Shown: one piece after another, positions 34,846 to 43,800 of the stretch
Layout of the letters: each line of letters begins with the position of its first letter
Position numbering within the stretch: position 1 is the first letter of the stretch
Source of the DNA: an uncultured Kordia sp.
Lineage (GTDB): Bacteria > Bacteroidota > Bacteroidia > Flavobacteriales > Flavobacteriaceae
Length of the DNA stretch: 64,000 nt
NCBI RefSeq assembly: GCF_947489565.1
Contig: NZ_CANLEA010000009.1
Location: 62,001-126,000, forward strand
Direction: 5' to 3'
Notes under the pieces: model-generated
What the model was told of the DNA's origin: nothing
Seen by the model: the letters and a program-made list of their open reading frames with translations, nothing else
Databases searched by the model: none
Program-made: the position numbers and the translations under genes

Positions 34846-35588
34846 TGAGAAAGATTGTATATATATTTTTAGGAAGTTTCGCCATGTTGTTGGCAAGCTG
34901 TAATGCAGATAGTACTGATAGTGCTAATTTTGCAAGTGAGACAGGACAATCAGGATCATTAGCCCGTTTTACCATTTTGGACAATCATTTATACACGGTT
35001 GATCATTTTAACTTAAATGTGTTTGATATTAATGATAGAGAAAATCCGGTGTTGGTCAACTCTGTAAATGTCGGATTTGATATAGAAACTTTATTTTCTT
35101 ATAAATCGTACTTGTATATCGGTTCAAGAAATGGGATGTTTATTTATGATGCCAATAATTTTGAAACACCTCAGCTTTTATCGGCTGTACAACATTTTAC
35201 TGCTTGCGATCCTGTGATTGCAACACCAACGCACGCTTTTGTCACTTTAAAAGGCGGCAATCAATGTGGTGTCAATCTGAATGTATTGGAAGTATATGAT
35301 GTAACAGATGTGACGAATCCGATATTGATATCGCAACGCAATTTGGCAGGACCCGTTGGCATGGGATTTTATGGCGATTATTTATTTGTGTGTGATGATG
35401 AAGTAAAGATATTTGACATTTCTGATCCTGAAAACATGAACCTTGTGCATGCCATTAATACCGAAAGCTTTGATGTCATTATTCAGAATGATTTATTGAT
35501 TTTAGTAGGCGATCAAGGTGTATATCAATACGCTTTAGACCCAAACGACATACAAAATGAAACAATGTTGAGCACAATTTCACTATGA
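34845..35588 (+). CDS. LVIVD-repeat lipoprotein
   Basis: A 247-residue lipoprotein (MLLASC, Cys19) with about five LVIVD propeller blades: DNHLYTVDHFNLNVFDIND, YLYIGSRNGMFIYDAN, YLFVCDDEVKIFDISDPEN and others. Family members are secreted or surface proteins of unknown role in Bacteroidota. It is coupled to the short lipoprotein upstream and the pair ends at a strong terminator. Confidence 0.75.
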   Translation: MRKIVYIFLGSFAMLLASCNADSTDSANFASETGQSGSLARFTILDNHLYTVDHFNLNVFDINDRENPVLVNSVNVGFDIETLFSYKSYLYIGSRNGMFIYDANNFETPQLLSAVQHFTACDPVIATPTHAFVTLKGGNQCGVNLNVLEVYDVTDVTNPILISQRNLAGPVGMGFYGDYLFVCDDEVKIFDISDPENMNLVHAINTESFDVIIQNDLLILVGDQGVYQYALDPNDIQNETMLSTISL

Positions 35589-35644
35589 TATCCTAATAGC
35601 AACTGTACATTTAATATGTTGGAAAACATAAAACAATCATTTAT

Positions 35645-35669
35645 AAGCGAACTTCGGTTCGCTTTTTTT
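35645..35669 (+). terminator. Intrinsic terminator after LVIVD pair
   Basis: AAGCGAAC (35645-35652), tetraloop TTCG, GTTCGCTT (35657-35664), T-run to 35669. Confidence 0.88.
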
Positions 35670-35808
35670 GTGTATGATTTTTTATATGATTGTTGTTGTT
35701 TTAATTACAGGTTTTAGATGTCGGTTTTTTATAATCCCGACTTCTGTTTGTTGTGCCAATTAGTATTTTTCTTTTCATTTGAATCATTATTAATTTAAAT
35801 TATTTGTT

Positions 35809-36021
35809 ATGTTAAAATCTATTTTAAAAATTGATGGCGTTAATGAGCTAAAAAAGGAAGACCAATTACGTATCAATGGTGGGGAAAATGATCCTTGCGA
35901 AAGTTTTCATTACATCTGTTCTACTGCTGATAATTATAGTGAATGTATGAATGCATTCTTTTGCTCTGATTATAAGCATCCTATTATTTTAACTACTAAA
36001 TGGATTGAGGATATTTTTTGA
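35809..36021 (+). CDS. Double-glycine leader peptide, bacteriocin-like
   Basis: A 70-residue peptide with leader MLKSILKIDGVNELKKEDQL and then RINGG at 21-25. This is close to the classic double-glycine leader cleaved by peptidase-containing ABC transporters (hydrophobic at -12 and -4, acidic at -8). The core has four Cys in the order C-x6-C, C-x6-C (CESFHYIC and CMNAFFC). It differs from the KKNLK-type leaders elsewhere in the window. A terminator lies 23 bp downstream. Activity is unknown, and no immunity or export gene is adjacent. Confidence 0.6.
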   Translation: MLKSILKIDGVNELKKEDQLRINGGENDPCESFHYICSTADNYSECMNAFFCSDYKHPIILTTKWIEDIF

Positions 36022-36044
36022 TTCATCCTTAATTCAACTTCAAT

Positions 36045-36066
36045 AGCGAACTTCAGTTCGCTTTTT
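36045..36066 (+). terminator. Intrinsic terminator after peptide gene
   Basis: AGCGAAC (36045-36051), loop TTCA, GTTCGCT (36056-36062), T-run. It uses the same stem as the terminator at 35645. Confidence 0.8.
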
Positions 36067-36225
36067 CTATACCTTAAAGAATCAATTATATTTAATTCAA
36101 ACAATTAATTGTCAAAACATTAACTCTAAATAAAGTATTCAACATTTATAAATCCAACACACTACCTTTTTATTTTCCTACATATTCCGATTACCTTGTA
36201 GATAGCAAACATTAAAACCATTACC

Positions 36226-37281
36226 ATGAAAAAAAATTACACTTGCATCTGCTTGGCGGCATGCCTTTTTATGTCTTTAATGCTCTCTGCTCAAGCAGAA
36301 GTTGTTGCCAATACAGGACTTTTAAATCCTGTAGGAGTCACAATTAAAGACAATGATTTATTTATCAGTTCTGTTGGAAACATGTCGATTCAGAGAAAAG
36401 ACCTTACGGACACTTCCACGACTGCTACCACTGAATTTTTACCAAACTTAAGTTTCGGTGTATATCTAATGATTCAAGGAAATGATTTATACATTCCTAT
36501 GTTAGCAAACGACAAGGTTGTTAAAATTGATGTTACCAATCCTACTGCAGTTTTAACAGATGTTGCTACCAACATCATTCAGCCTGCGGGAATTGCCTTT
36601 AGAAACAATGAAATGTATGTTACCTCTCGCAATCAATCCAAAATTGTTAAAGTTGATCTTAGCCAAAGCAATCCAATACCTGTAGATGTCATTACACAAA
36701 TTCCGGGAACTCTTGTAGATGCGGTCGTATTTAAAGGAGACGAGCTTTACTTTACTCATAGTGGTTCCGTATCTAAAATAAATGTTACCGATCCAACTCC
36801 AACCATTGAAGAAGTATTGGTAGACGTAGGTGCTCTGCATATCGTTTTTGACGGAGATATCATGTATGTTTCACAAAGTGGAACCAATACCGTTTCTAGA
36901 GTAGACACTTCGCAAAGTACACCTATTCCTTTCACCTTTTTAACCTTACCTCAAACACCATGGGGAATGGTTCTGGACGATAATAACTTATACATTGCTG
37001 AGCAAACTGGCAGTAGAGTTGTACGATTCGATTTAACCACACTAGGAGTTGATGAAGCTTCCGCTAGAAAGTTTACCTATTATCCAAATCCGACAAAAGA
37101 CTATGTACACATTGCAGGCTTAGCACAAAACACGAGCTATGCTTTAACGGATCAACATGGAAGAGAGATCATGAAAGGAAAATTAGCTTCTGTAGATAAA
37201 CTAGATTTGAGCACTGTTGCCAATGGTGTATATTTCTTAAAATTAAACAACTACGAAGTAAAGAAGATTATAAAATATTAA
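36226..37281 (+). CDS. Secreted beta-propeller protein with T9SS sorting domain
   Basis: A 351-residue protein with a signal peptide (cleavage likely after LSAQA), a body of six or so NHL/SMP-30-like blades (GNDLYIPMLANDKVVKIDVT, NNEMYVTSRNQSKIVKVDLS), and a C-terminal type A T9SS domain (FTYYPNPTKDYVHIAG, ALTDQHGREIMKGKL, GVYFLKLNNYEVKKIIKY). It is probably released from the cell or surface-bound. No catalytic residues can be named. A perfect terminator follows it. Confidence 0.85.
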   Translation: MKKNYTCICLAACLFMSLMLSAQAEVVANTGLLNPVGVTIKDNDLFISSVGNMSIQRKDLTDTSTTATTEFLPNLSFGVYLMIQGNDLYIPMLANDKVVKIDVTNPTAVLTDVATNIIQPAGIAFRNNEMYVTSRNQSKIVKVDLSQSNPIPVDVITQIPGTLVDAVVFKGDELYFTHSGSVSKINVTDPTPTIEEVLVDVGALHIVFDGDIMYVSQSGTNTVSRVDTSQSTPIPFTFLTLPQTPWGMVLDDNNLYIAEQTGSRVVRFDLTTLGVDEASARKFTYYPNPTKDYVHIAGLAQNTSYALTDQHGREIMKGKLASVDKLDLSTVANGVYFLKLNNYEVKKIIKY

Positions 37282-37299
37282 TCAATAGTATAAAAGAAG

Positions 37300-37336
37300 C
37301 ATCTTGAAATATAAAACTCATTTCAAGATGTTTTTT
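37300..37336 (+). terminator. Intrinsic terminator after propeller gene
   Basis: CATCTTGAAAT (37300-37310) pairs with ATTTCAAGATG (37320-37330), then TTTTTT. Confidence 0.85.
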
Positions 37337-38072
37337 GTAGGTTAATTGTTTATTGTGGCGAACATATTTAAAGTTTGTAATTACCTAAATGTGGACAAAA
37401 GCAATACATATTTCTTGACGATTTAATACTGATTCTGTCAAAATGATATGTTACTTCTTTTGTAGTATTTTTAAATTCTTTCTCATTTACGATACAACTT
37501 CCTTTTTTCGCAACAATGTTATTTCGTTAACTAGTTGGTGACAAATTCATGATTCTTACAAAGAATTTCTTAAAAAATACCGTTTATCTTCCTTTCTTTG
37601 CAGTTAATCCGAAGGTTTTTTACAATATTCTCGAAAAAAAATTGTTATTTTGTCAGAGTTTTAATTAAAGAGCGGAATTTTTTAATTCCAAATTTCAATA
37701 AAATATAGATTGTACACAGAAGAAATCTTTCCCCTAAGCCAATATTTCTGTTGTATCATATTTTATTAGAAGTACGTTGTAATTTTTAGTCCTAAATAAT
37801 AAAGAACTTATTAAACACTAAAAAAGACTCCGTAAAAGGCTAATTTTAAAAGATTTGATTATTTTCTTATAGAAACATTAATTTGTTTCTCTTGAAGAAG
37901 AACATGAATCGCTGGTCATTTGAAAAGCATATGCACAGTAGTATCGTTTGATACGAAATGATGCTTTTTCAATATGTTTTACAGAATAAGATGACGAGAT
38001 ATGTGATTTATAAGAAACTAAAAATCAGACATTAAAATTATTTTTGTGAGTTTTTTTTTATAATTTTAAACT
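37337..38072. other. Long non-coding stretch with hairpins
   Basis: Over 700 bp without a supported gene. It contains AGAAACA/TGTTTCT (37871-37890, six-base loop) and a larger stem, GAAAAGCAT (37922-37930) with ATGCTTTTTC (37961-37970), enclosing GTATC-GTTT-GATAC (37941-37954). There is also GGAATT/AATTCC at 37674-37689. TATTTTTG at 38039-38046 fits the -7 consensus for the next gene. A small RNA or a long leader is possible. Confidence 0.35.
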
Positions 38073-38417
38073 GTGAAACTAAAATATACCATACTATTGG
38101 TTTTATTATATACCTGCAATTTGTTAGCAGCAAATACAAAATACGCTGATGACAATGCATTCAATTTTAATACTTCCATTACTGAACCTGGGAACGAGGC
38201 TGTATTAAATCCTCCTACCATTGCTACTGCGGATGATAGTAGTCTACTTGGCGGCGGCATAGGAGATGAAGATGAAACACTAGACTCTGTACTAAGTTAT
38301 TTTATCTTAATTTTCTTCTCGGTATTGATTATTATACTGATTGATAATAGAAACCTAGAGAAACGCTACAAGAAACTCGTAGCAGATTTTAAAACAAAAG
38401 AACATCCTACATTATAA
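38073..38417 (+). CDS. Small exported membrane-anchored protein, GTG start
   Basis: A 114-residue protein starting at GTG. It has a signal peptide (MKLKYTILLVLLYTCNLLA), a polar middle with an acidic segment (GGGIGDEDETLDS) and one C-terminal membrane span (about 73-91, YFILIFFSVLIIILI), followed by a basic cytoplasmic tail. The family is not recognised. The layout is like that of small flavobacterial envelope proteins. It ends at a bidirectional terminator. Confidence 0.6.
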   Translation: MKLKYTILLVLLYTCNLLAANTKYADDNAFNFNTSITEPGNEAVLNPPTIATADDSSLLGGGIGDEDETLDSVLSYFILIFFSVLIIILIDNRNLEKRYKKLVADFKTKEHPTL

Positions 38418-38426
38418 TATAAACAT

Positions 38427-38458
38427 AAAAAAGTCGAATATTGCTATTCGACTTTTTT
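38427..38458. terminator. Bidirectional terminator
   Basis: AAAAAAGTCGAATA (38427-38440), loop TTGC, TATTCGACTTTTTT (38445-38458): a perfect 14-bp stem between convergent genes, serving both. Confidence 0.88.
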
Positions 38459-38490
38459 TATGCTTGTATAATTTCTTTGTATAATAGTAA

Positions 38491-39852
38491 TTAACCAATT
38501 CCTTTGATGATATCATATTTCGTAATAATATGATGCTTACCTCCATCCAAAGCTACCAATACTGCTTGATTATCTTTGGTAATCAATTTTGAAATTTCTT
38601 CAATTGGTGTATTGTGATGCACTATTGGAAATGGTTTTTCCATGATATCTGCAATATACGTATCCGCAATGTCTTTGTTTTCCAAATACTTTGTAAAAAG
38701 CGAAGTCTCATCTACAGAACCTACAAAACCTTCTGTATCCTCTACAGGAATTTGTGAAATTTTAAACTTACGCATACGCTCAATAGCATGCGATACCAAC
38801 TCTCCTGTTTTTACAGTCACCAATGGTTTGTCAGAATGTCCTTTGATCAAATCGGCAGCCGTTGAGATTTCTTCTTCCAAGAAACCACGTTCACGCATCC
38901 AATCGTCGTTAAACATTTTCCCAACATATCTACTTCCATGATCGTGAAATAAAACCACCACCACATCGTCTTTGCTAAAATGTTCTTTTAGCTGTAATAC
39001 ACCTTTTATAGCAGCTCCAGCAGAATTTCCTAAGAACATTCCTTCTTCTTTTGCCAAACGTTGTGTATACACTGCCGCATCTTTGTCAGTTACTTTTGTA
39101 AAACCGTCAATAATACTAAAGTCCACATTTTTAGGTAAAATATCTTCTCCAATTCCTTCCGTAACGTACGAATAGATTTCGTTTTCATCAAAAATACCAG
39201 TTTCGTGATATTTTTTAAACACAGAACCATACGTGTCAACTCCCCAAACTTTTACATTCGGATTTTGTTCTTTTAAGTATTTTCCAACTCCCGAAATGGT
39301 TCCACCAGTTCCTACACCTACAATAAAATGCGTTACTTTTCCATTAGTCTGATCCCAAATTTCAGGACCTGTACTTTCGTAGTGCGCTTTGGCATTACTT
39401 GGATTGTCATACTGGTTTACGTACCATGAGTTTGGTGTTTCTTCACCCAAACGTTTTGATACAGAATAATACGAACGTGGATCTTCTGGCTCAACTGCTG
39501 TTGGACATACAATTACTTCCGCACCAACGGCACGTAAAATGTCCATTTTCTCTTTCGATTGTTTGTCTGCCATCACACAAATAAGCTTGTACCCTTTTAC
39601 AATGGCAGCCAATGCTAAGCCCATTCCTGTGTTTCCAGAAGTTCCTTCAATAATAGTTCCGCCAGGTTGTAAGCGTCCATCTGCTTCGGCATCTTCAATC
39701 ATCTTTAAGGCCATTCTGTCTTTTACAGAATTCCCCGGATTGAAAGTCTCATATTTTGCCAATACCAAAGCATCAATGCCTTCTACTAAGGCATTCATTT
39801 TAACTAAAGGTGTATTTCCGATAGTTTCCAATATATTTTTTGCGTATTCCAT
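38491..39852 (-). CDS. Cystathionine beta-synthase / cysteine synthase with CBS domains
   Basis: A 453-residue PLP enzyme of fold type II. PLP-binding Lys44 lies in NPGNSVKDRMALK, the phosphate loop is GTSGNTG (70-76), and GVGTGGTISGVGKYLK is also typical. Two CBS domains follow (about 335-450, SHAIERMRKFKISQIPVED and IADIMEKPFPIVHH). That architecture matches cystathionine beta-synthase, which makes cystathionine from serine and homocysteine; a cysteine-synthase activity is an alternative. The ATG at 39852 was chosen over an upstream TTG, because a -7 box lies at 39871-39878 within the longer reading. Confidence 0.9.
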   Translation of the reverse strand: MEYAKNILETIGNTPLVKMNALVEGIDALVLAKYETFNPGNSVKDRMALKMIEDAEADGRLQPGGTIIEGTSGNTGMGLALAAIVKGYKLICVMADKQSKEKMDILRAVGAEVIVCPTAVEPEDPRSYYSVSKRLGEETPNSWYVNQYDNPSNAKAHYESTGPEIWDQTNGKVTHFIVGVGTGGTISGVGKYLKEQNPNVKVWGVDTYGSVFKKYHETGIFDENEIYSYVTEGIGEDILPKNVDFSIIDGFTKVTDKDAAVYTQRLAKEEGMFLGNSAGAAIKGVLQLKEHFSKDDVVVVLFHDHGSRYVGKMFNDDWMRERGFLEEEISTAADLIKGHSDKPLVTVKTGELVSHAIERMRKFKISQIPVEDTEGFVGSVDETSLFTKYLENKDIADTYIADIMEKPFPIVHHNTPIEEISKLITKDNQAVLVALDGGKHHIITKYDIIKGIG

Positions 39853-39870
39853 TCTTATATCTTGATGGGA

Positions 39871-39891
39871 CAAAGATACAAAGTCTTTGTA
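39871..39891 (-). promoter_or_regulatory. Candidate promoter and operator of the cystathionine beta-synthase gene
   Basis: Minus-strand TATCTTTG (39878-39871) fits the TAnnTTTG -7 element about 20 bp before the ATG. A perfect 7-1-7 palindrome, TACAAAG-T-CTTTGTA (39877-39891), abuts it and could bind a dimeric regulator. Confidence 0.4.
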
Positions 39892-40039
39892 GATATTTTA
39901 ATATTAAATTCTTAAAAGTCTATTAAATTAATAGGCTAATAAAGTTTAAGAAACTTTCTTATATCATTTCATAAAAAGTAGCACTGTATTTCTTAATTTC
40001 TGTGACAACTATAGTATATTAGAAGCATAATTATACATC

Positions 40040-42445
40040 ATGGCAGAAAACGAAGAACAAGATTGGAGACTTATACATAACGAAGCATGGGAATTGCGAC
40101 AAGAAGGAAAGTTTCAAGAAGCACAAGAAAGGTATTATAAAGCTCTAGAAATTTACCCAAACCATGCATCGTATCATAATTTAGGAGAAACATATTCTGA
40201 CATGGGCGATAGAGAAAAAGCGATTTTCTATTTTAATAAATCGCTTGCGTTGAATCCTGAATATGCCTTAGCACATAACAATAAAGCTTTTTCCTTGTAT
40301 GTATTAAAACGATATGAAGAAGCTTTAGAAAGTATCAACAAAGCACTGAAATTTAAAAGTCAAGACTCAATTTACAATGCTACAAAAGCAGAAATTTTGT
40401 TTGCCATGGGAGATACAGAAGGTTTTTATAAAGCTTTTGAAATTAGCATTCATTTAGGAGTTGATCCCAATATTCTAGATCCTGCCATTAAAGAGAAATA
40501 CGGACATACAAGACGCTATCAAATTATTATTGGAGCACTTGGCGAAGAAGAAATCAATTCGCCAGTATTACAAGAAATCTGCAAAAAAATAGAATCTTGG
40601 GAAGCTTCACAAATTAAAGAAGCCATTGCACTGCTTAAAGAACATAAAGAATTCAGGAAAGTTGTTGAAGATCGCTATGGAGAAATTTATAGAAATTTAG
40701 GCGGAAAAACATTGCGCTCTTTAGGTGGTTTTCCAAGTAGATGGGACAAATTAAACACGATTAAAAAGTGCAATGTACTGACATACTGGCCTGTTTCTGT
40801 AAAATTTCCAATTCCAAGATTAGATTTAAGCGGAACCAAACGTGTAGATAGTTGGCGAGATTCACATTACGGACAGCAAATAGAAAAGTTTCCAGACAAT
40901 CTGAAAAAAATTAAAGGCATTCGTATGGTGTATTTAATGCATCAACAATTGAAAGTAGTTCCTGATTTTATCTACGAAATGACTGATTTGGAAGTGTTGA
41001 GTCTATATGATAATGATATAGAACAAATATCCGACAAACTGCTCAATCTTAAAAAACTAAAAACGCTCAACCTTAGTTATAATTATGGTTTGAAACAAAT
41101 TCCAGATATCGGGCAACTGAAAGAATTAGAAGAATTATTTTTAAAATATACAGATATTACAGAGTTATCAGATGCCTTTTTCGCGTTGAAACATCTTAAA
41201 TTGATTGATACTTCTAGTAGCGATTTGGATAGAGAAACAAAGATTATTAAACGAATTATGACTACGTTTCCAGATGCCGAATTCATCTCAAACACTAAAA
41301 AAACGGTTGCTCTTGAAGATAATGTAAATGCTGATGAATATAAAGGCAAGGAAAAAATTAGATTCCGCGAATTCAATATAAATTATTTACCGAAAAGCTT
41401 GTTTATGGCTGATGTGGTAAAAGAACTCGAAATTGATTGTTACAGTTTAAAAGAACTTCCAGATACTTTTGATAAGTTACAAACTCTGGAAGTATTAAAA
41501 CTAGATGTTGGAAAAGAAGTTGCAACGCTTCCGCCATCTATTATGAAACTCAAAAACTTAAAGGAACTGCATATTGAAGGTTGGGAAATTAGAACGCTGC
41601 CCGAAAATTTAGGCGCCATTACTACTTTAGAAAAACTACATTTAAGATGTACCAACTTGTCACAGATTCCCGATTCAGTGTATACGCTAAAAAGCTTGAC
41701 TCATCTGGAAATTGAAGGTTCTAATACTTCCATAATTTCGGCTGCAATTGCTAGTCTCACAAATTTACAAACGTTGAAATTACAGGATATTAATAGACTT
41801 ACTATTGATGCAGCCGTAGGGAAACTAACGCAACTTCAAGAAGTAGCAATTAAGATTCGAAATGCAGAAAGCTTTACAGGAATTTATAATTTTCCAAACA
41901 CGCTCAAAAAGCTAAAGTTTGACTATGATAAACGCCGTTCATCCACGCCAGGATACGAACTCTCTATTGGGCGTTTATTAGAGAAGCTACCGCAACTTTC
42001 AACACTAGAACTAGATGATGTAGACTTTGTAGATGACGCGCATGAAATTGCAGAAAATCATACATTAACAGAACTTGCAATAGATGGAAAAACGACTGTA
42101 TTCCCGAAAGGTTTTGGAAATTTGAAAGCCTTAAAAAAACTCCGAATTTTCAATAGTCAAATGGAACGTTTTGATACTTCTTTGTATGCTTGTACGAATC
42201 TGGAATATTGCCGAATTACCAATACAAAATTCACCACGATTCCCGAAGGAATTGCAGCCTTGCAAAAGCTGACTTGGTTTGGATTTGAAAGTACACAAAT
42301 AGAATCTATTCCCGAAGATATTTTTGAACTACAACAACTCAAACGCTTGATTTTAGGAGAAAGTCCATTGTTTAAAAACAAATCATTCAAAGCGAAAATA
42401 AAACGTAAAATTAAAGGTTTGAAAGTGGAAAAGTCTTGGTATTGA
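40040..42445 (+). CDS. TPR and leucine-rich-repeat protein
   Basis: An 801-residue cytoplasmic protein without signal peptide. The N-terminus (about 5-150) has three or four TPRs (ASYHNLGETYSDMGDREKAI, ALAHNNKAFSLYVLKRYEEA). From about 290 to 790 there are leucine-rich repeats of the bacterial type (LEVLSLYDNDIEQISDKLLN, LTHLEIEGSNTSIISAAIAS). The last residues are basic (KIKRKIKGLK). This is presumably a protein-interaction scaffold. No enzymatic domain is seen, and the partner cannot be inferred from the divergent neighbour. Confidence 0.85.
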   Translation: MAENEEQDWRLIHNEAWELRQEGKFQEAQERYYKALEIYPNHASYHNLGETYSDMGDREKAIFYFNKSLALNPEYALAHNNKAFSLYVLKRYEEALESINKALKFKSQDSIYNATKAEILFAMGDTEGFYKAFEISIHLGVDPNILDPAIKEKYGHTRRYQIIIGALGEEEINSPVLQEICKKIESWEASQIKEAIALLKEHKEFRKVVEDRYGEIYRNLGGKTLRSLGGFPSRWDKLNTIKKCNVLTYWPVSVKFPIPRLDLSGTKRVDSWRDSHYGQQIEKFPDNLKKIKGIRMVYLMHQQLKVVPDFIYEMTDLEVLSLYDNDIEQISDKLLNLKKLKTLNLSYNYGLKQIPDIGQLKELEELFLKYTDITELSDAFFALKHLKLIDTSSSDLDRETKIIKRIMTTFPDAEFISNTKKTVALEDNVNADEYKGKEKIRFREFNINYLPKSLFMADVVKELEIDCYSLKELPDTFDKLQTLEVLKLDVGKEVATLPPSIMKLKNLKELHIEGWEIRTLPENLGAITTLEKLHLRCTNLSQIPDSVYTLKSLTHLEIEGSNTSIISAAIASLTNLQTLKLQDINRLTIDAAVGKLTQLQEVAIKIRNAESFTGIYNFPNTLKKLKFDYDKRRSSTPGYELSIGRLLEKLPQLSTLELDDVDFVDDAHEIAENHTLTELAIDGKTTVFPKGFGNLKALKKLRIFNSQMERFDTSLYACTNLEYCRITNTKFTTIPEGIAALQKLTWFGFESTQIESIPEDIFELQQLKRLILGESPLFKNKSFKAKIKRKIKGLKVEKSWY

Positions 42446-42550
42446 ATTTTAAATGATTTACTAACACCAATTCGTGTACATAGAAAAATCAACAGCAAGC
42501 AGAAAAAACATTCGTGAATTCGTGACAAAAAAAATAAAAAAACAAAGTTT

Positions 42551-43798
42551 TTACTGAAACTTAATCGCCTTTACTGGAGAAATTTTTGTGATAATGTATG
42601 ATGGAAGTAATAACATCAATACACATAAAACCAATGTCCCTATATTAAGTGCTAAAATATGCCATACTTCAATATGTGTTGGAATAATAGTGGTGTGATA
42701 TTGCTCTGGATTTGGGAAGGTTAAAAAGCCAAATGTATGTTGTAACCAAATAAGTCCAATTCCAAGTATATTTCCCCAAAGCAATCCAATTCCTATCAAA
42801 TAAGCAGCATTGTACAAGAAGATTTTACGAATACTCCAATCGTTACTTCCCAACGATTTTAGGATTCCAATCATAGGAGTTCTATCTAAAATTAACACTA
42901 ACAATGCCGTAATCATATTAATGCCACCTACAATAATAATGATTCCGATAATGAGAAAAATGTTGACATCAAACAACGAAATCCACTCAAAAATAAACGG
43001 AAACTTGCCAATGACACTTTGTGTATCTAAAGTAGACGAAATGGCTTTATATACTTCTTTTGTTTTCGTTTCAATAGCACCAAAATCATCAATGAAGACT
43101 TCAAAATTTCCAACTTCGCCATTCTTCCATTTATTCATACGCTGAATATGACGAATGTCTACCAACATCACATTGGCATCAAACTTTTGAAATCCTGAAT
43201 CGTAAATTCCCACGATTTCAAAGGTTCGTTCGTTCGGAATTTCGCTAGTATCTTCTTTTAGGAATAATGTTTTGAACGTATCTCCCAATTTCAATTCCAA
43301 TCGTCTTGCCATATAAGCAGACATGAGTATTTCTCTATTTTCACGTTTTTCAGAAACATTTGGAAAACGTCCTTCGGTTAAAAAATCTTCAAAAGCTTCC
43401 CAATTATAATCTGCTCCAACACCTTTTGCCAAAACACCTTCAAAAGTTTTTTCAGTACGAATAATTCCTGCTTTAATAGCTACCGCTTGAATATGAGTAA
43501 CGCCCGGAACCTGCGTAAAACTTGGGTAAAAGTCCTGTTCTATCTCCAAAGGCATCAAAGAAACTTCGGAGTTATTATTGTCAAAATGCGAGATTTGTAT
43601 ATGCCCGTTAAAGGTCGCAACCTTTTCTTGGATCGTTTTTTGCAGTCCCATTCCTGTAGCAATCGCAACCATCATCATAACAATGCCAATAGCAATAGCT
43701 GCGATGGCAATTTTTATTATTGTTGCCGATACACTACTTTTATATTGTTTTGCCTTAATAATACGTTTGGCAATAAAAAACTCGTAATTCAAATTCAA
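42551..43798 (-). CDS. LolC/E-like ABC transporter permease, TTG start
   Basis: A 415-residue FtsX/MacB-type permease. It has an N-terminal membrane span (about 25-50), a large periplasmic MacB-PCD domain, and three C-terminal spans (about 278-300, 325-350 and 370-402). The opening NYEFFIAKRI is typical of flavobacterial lipoprotein-releasing (LolC/LolE) permeases. An in-frame TGA lies five codons upstream and there is no ATG before residue 40, so translation must begin at TTG 43798 or TTG 43792. The ATPase partner is not in the window. It is divergent from the NamZ-like gene with only 2 bp between starts. Confidence 0.85.
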   Translation of the reverse strand: MNLNYEFFIAKRIIKAKQYKSSVSATIIKIAIAAIAIGIVMMMVAIATGMGLQKTIQEKVATFNGHIQISHFDNNNSEVSLMPLEIEQDFYPSFTQVPGVTHIQAVAIKAGIIRTEKTFEGVLAKGVGADYNWEAFEDFLTEGRFPNVSEKRENREILMSAYMARRLELKLGDTFKTLFLKEDTSEIPNERTFEIVGIYDSGFQKFDANVMLVDIRHIQRMNKWKNGEVGNFEVFIDDFGAIETKTKEVYKAISSTLDTQSVIGKFPFIFEWISLFDVNIFLIIGIIIIVGGINMITALLVLILDRTPMIGILKSLGSNDWSIRKIFLYNAAYLIGIGLLWGNILGIGLIWLQHTFGFLTFPNPEQYHTTIIPTHIEVWHILALNIGTLVLCVLMLLLPSYIITKISPVKAIKFQ

Positions 43799-43800
43799 GA

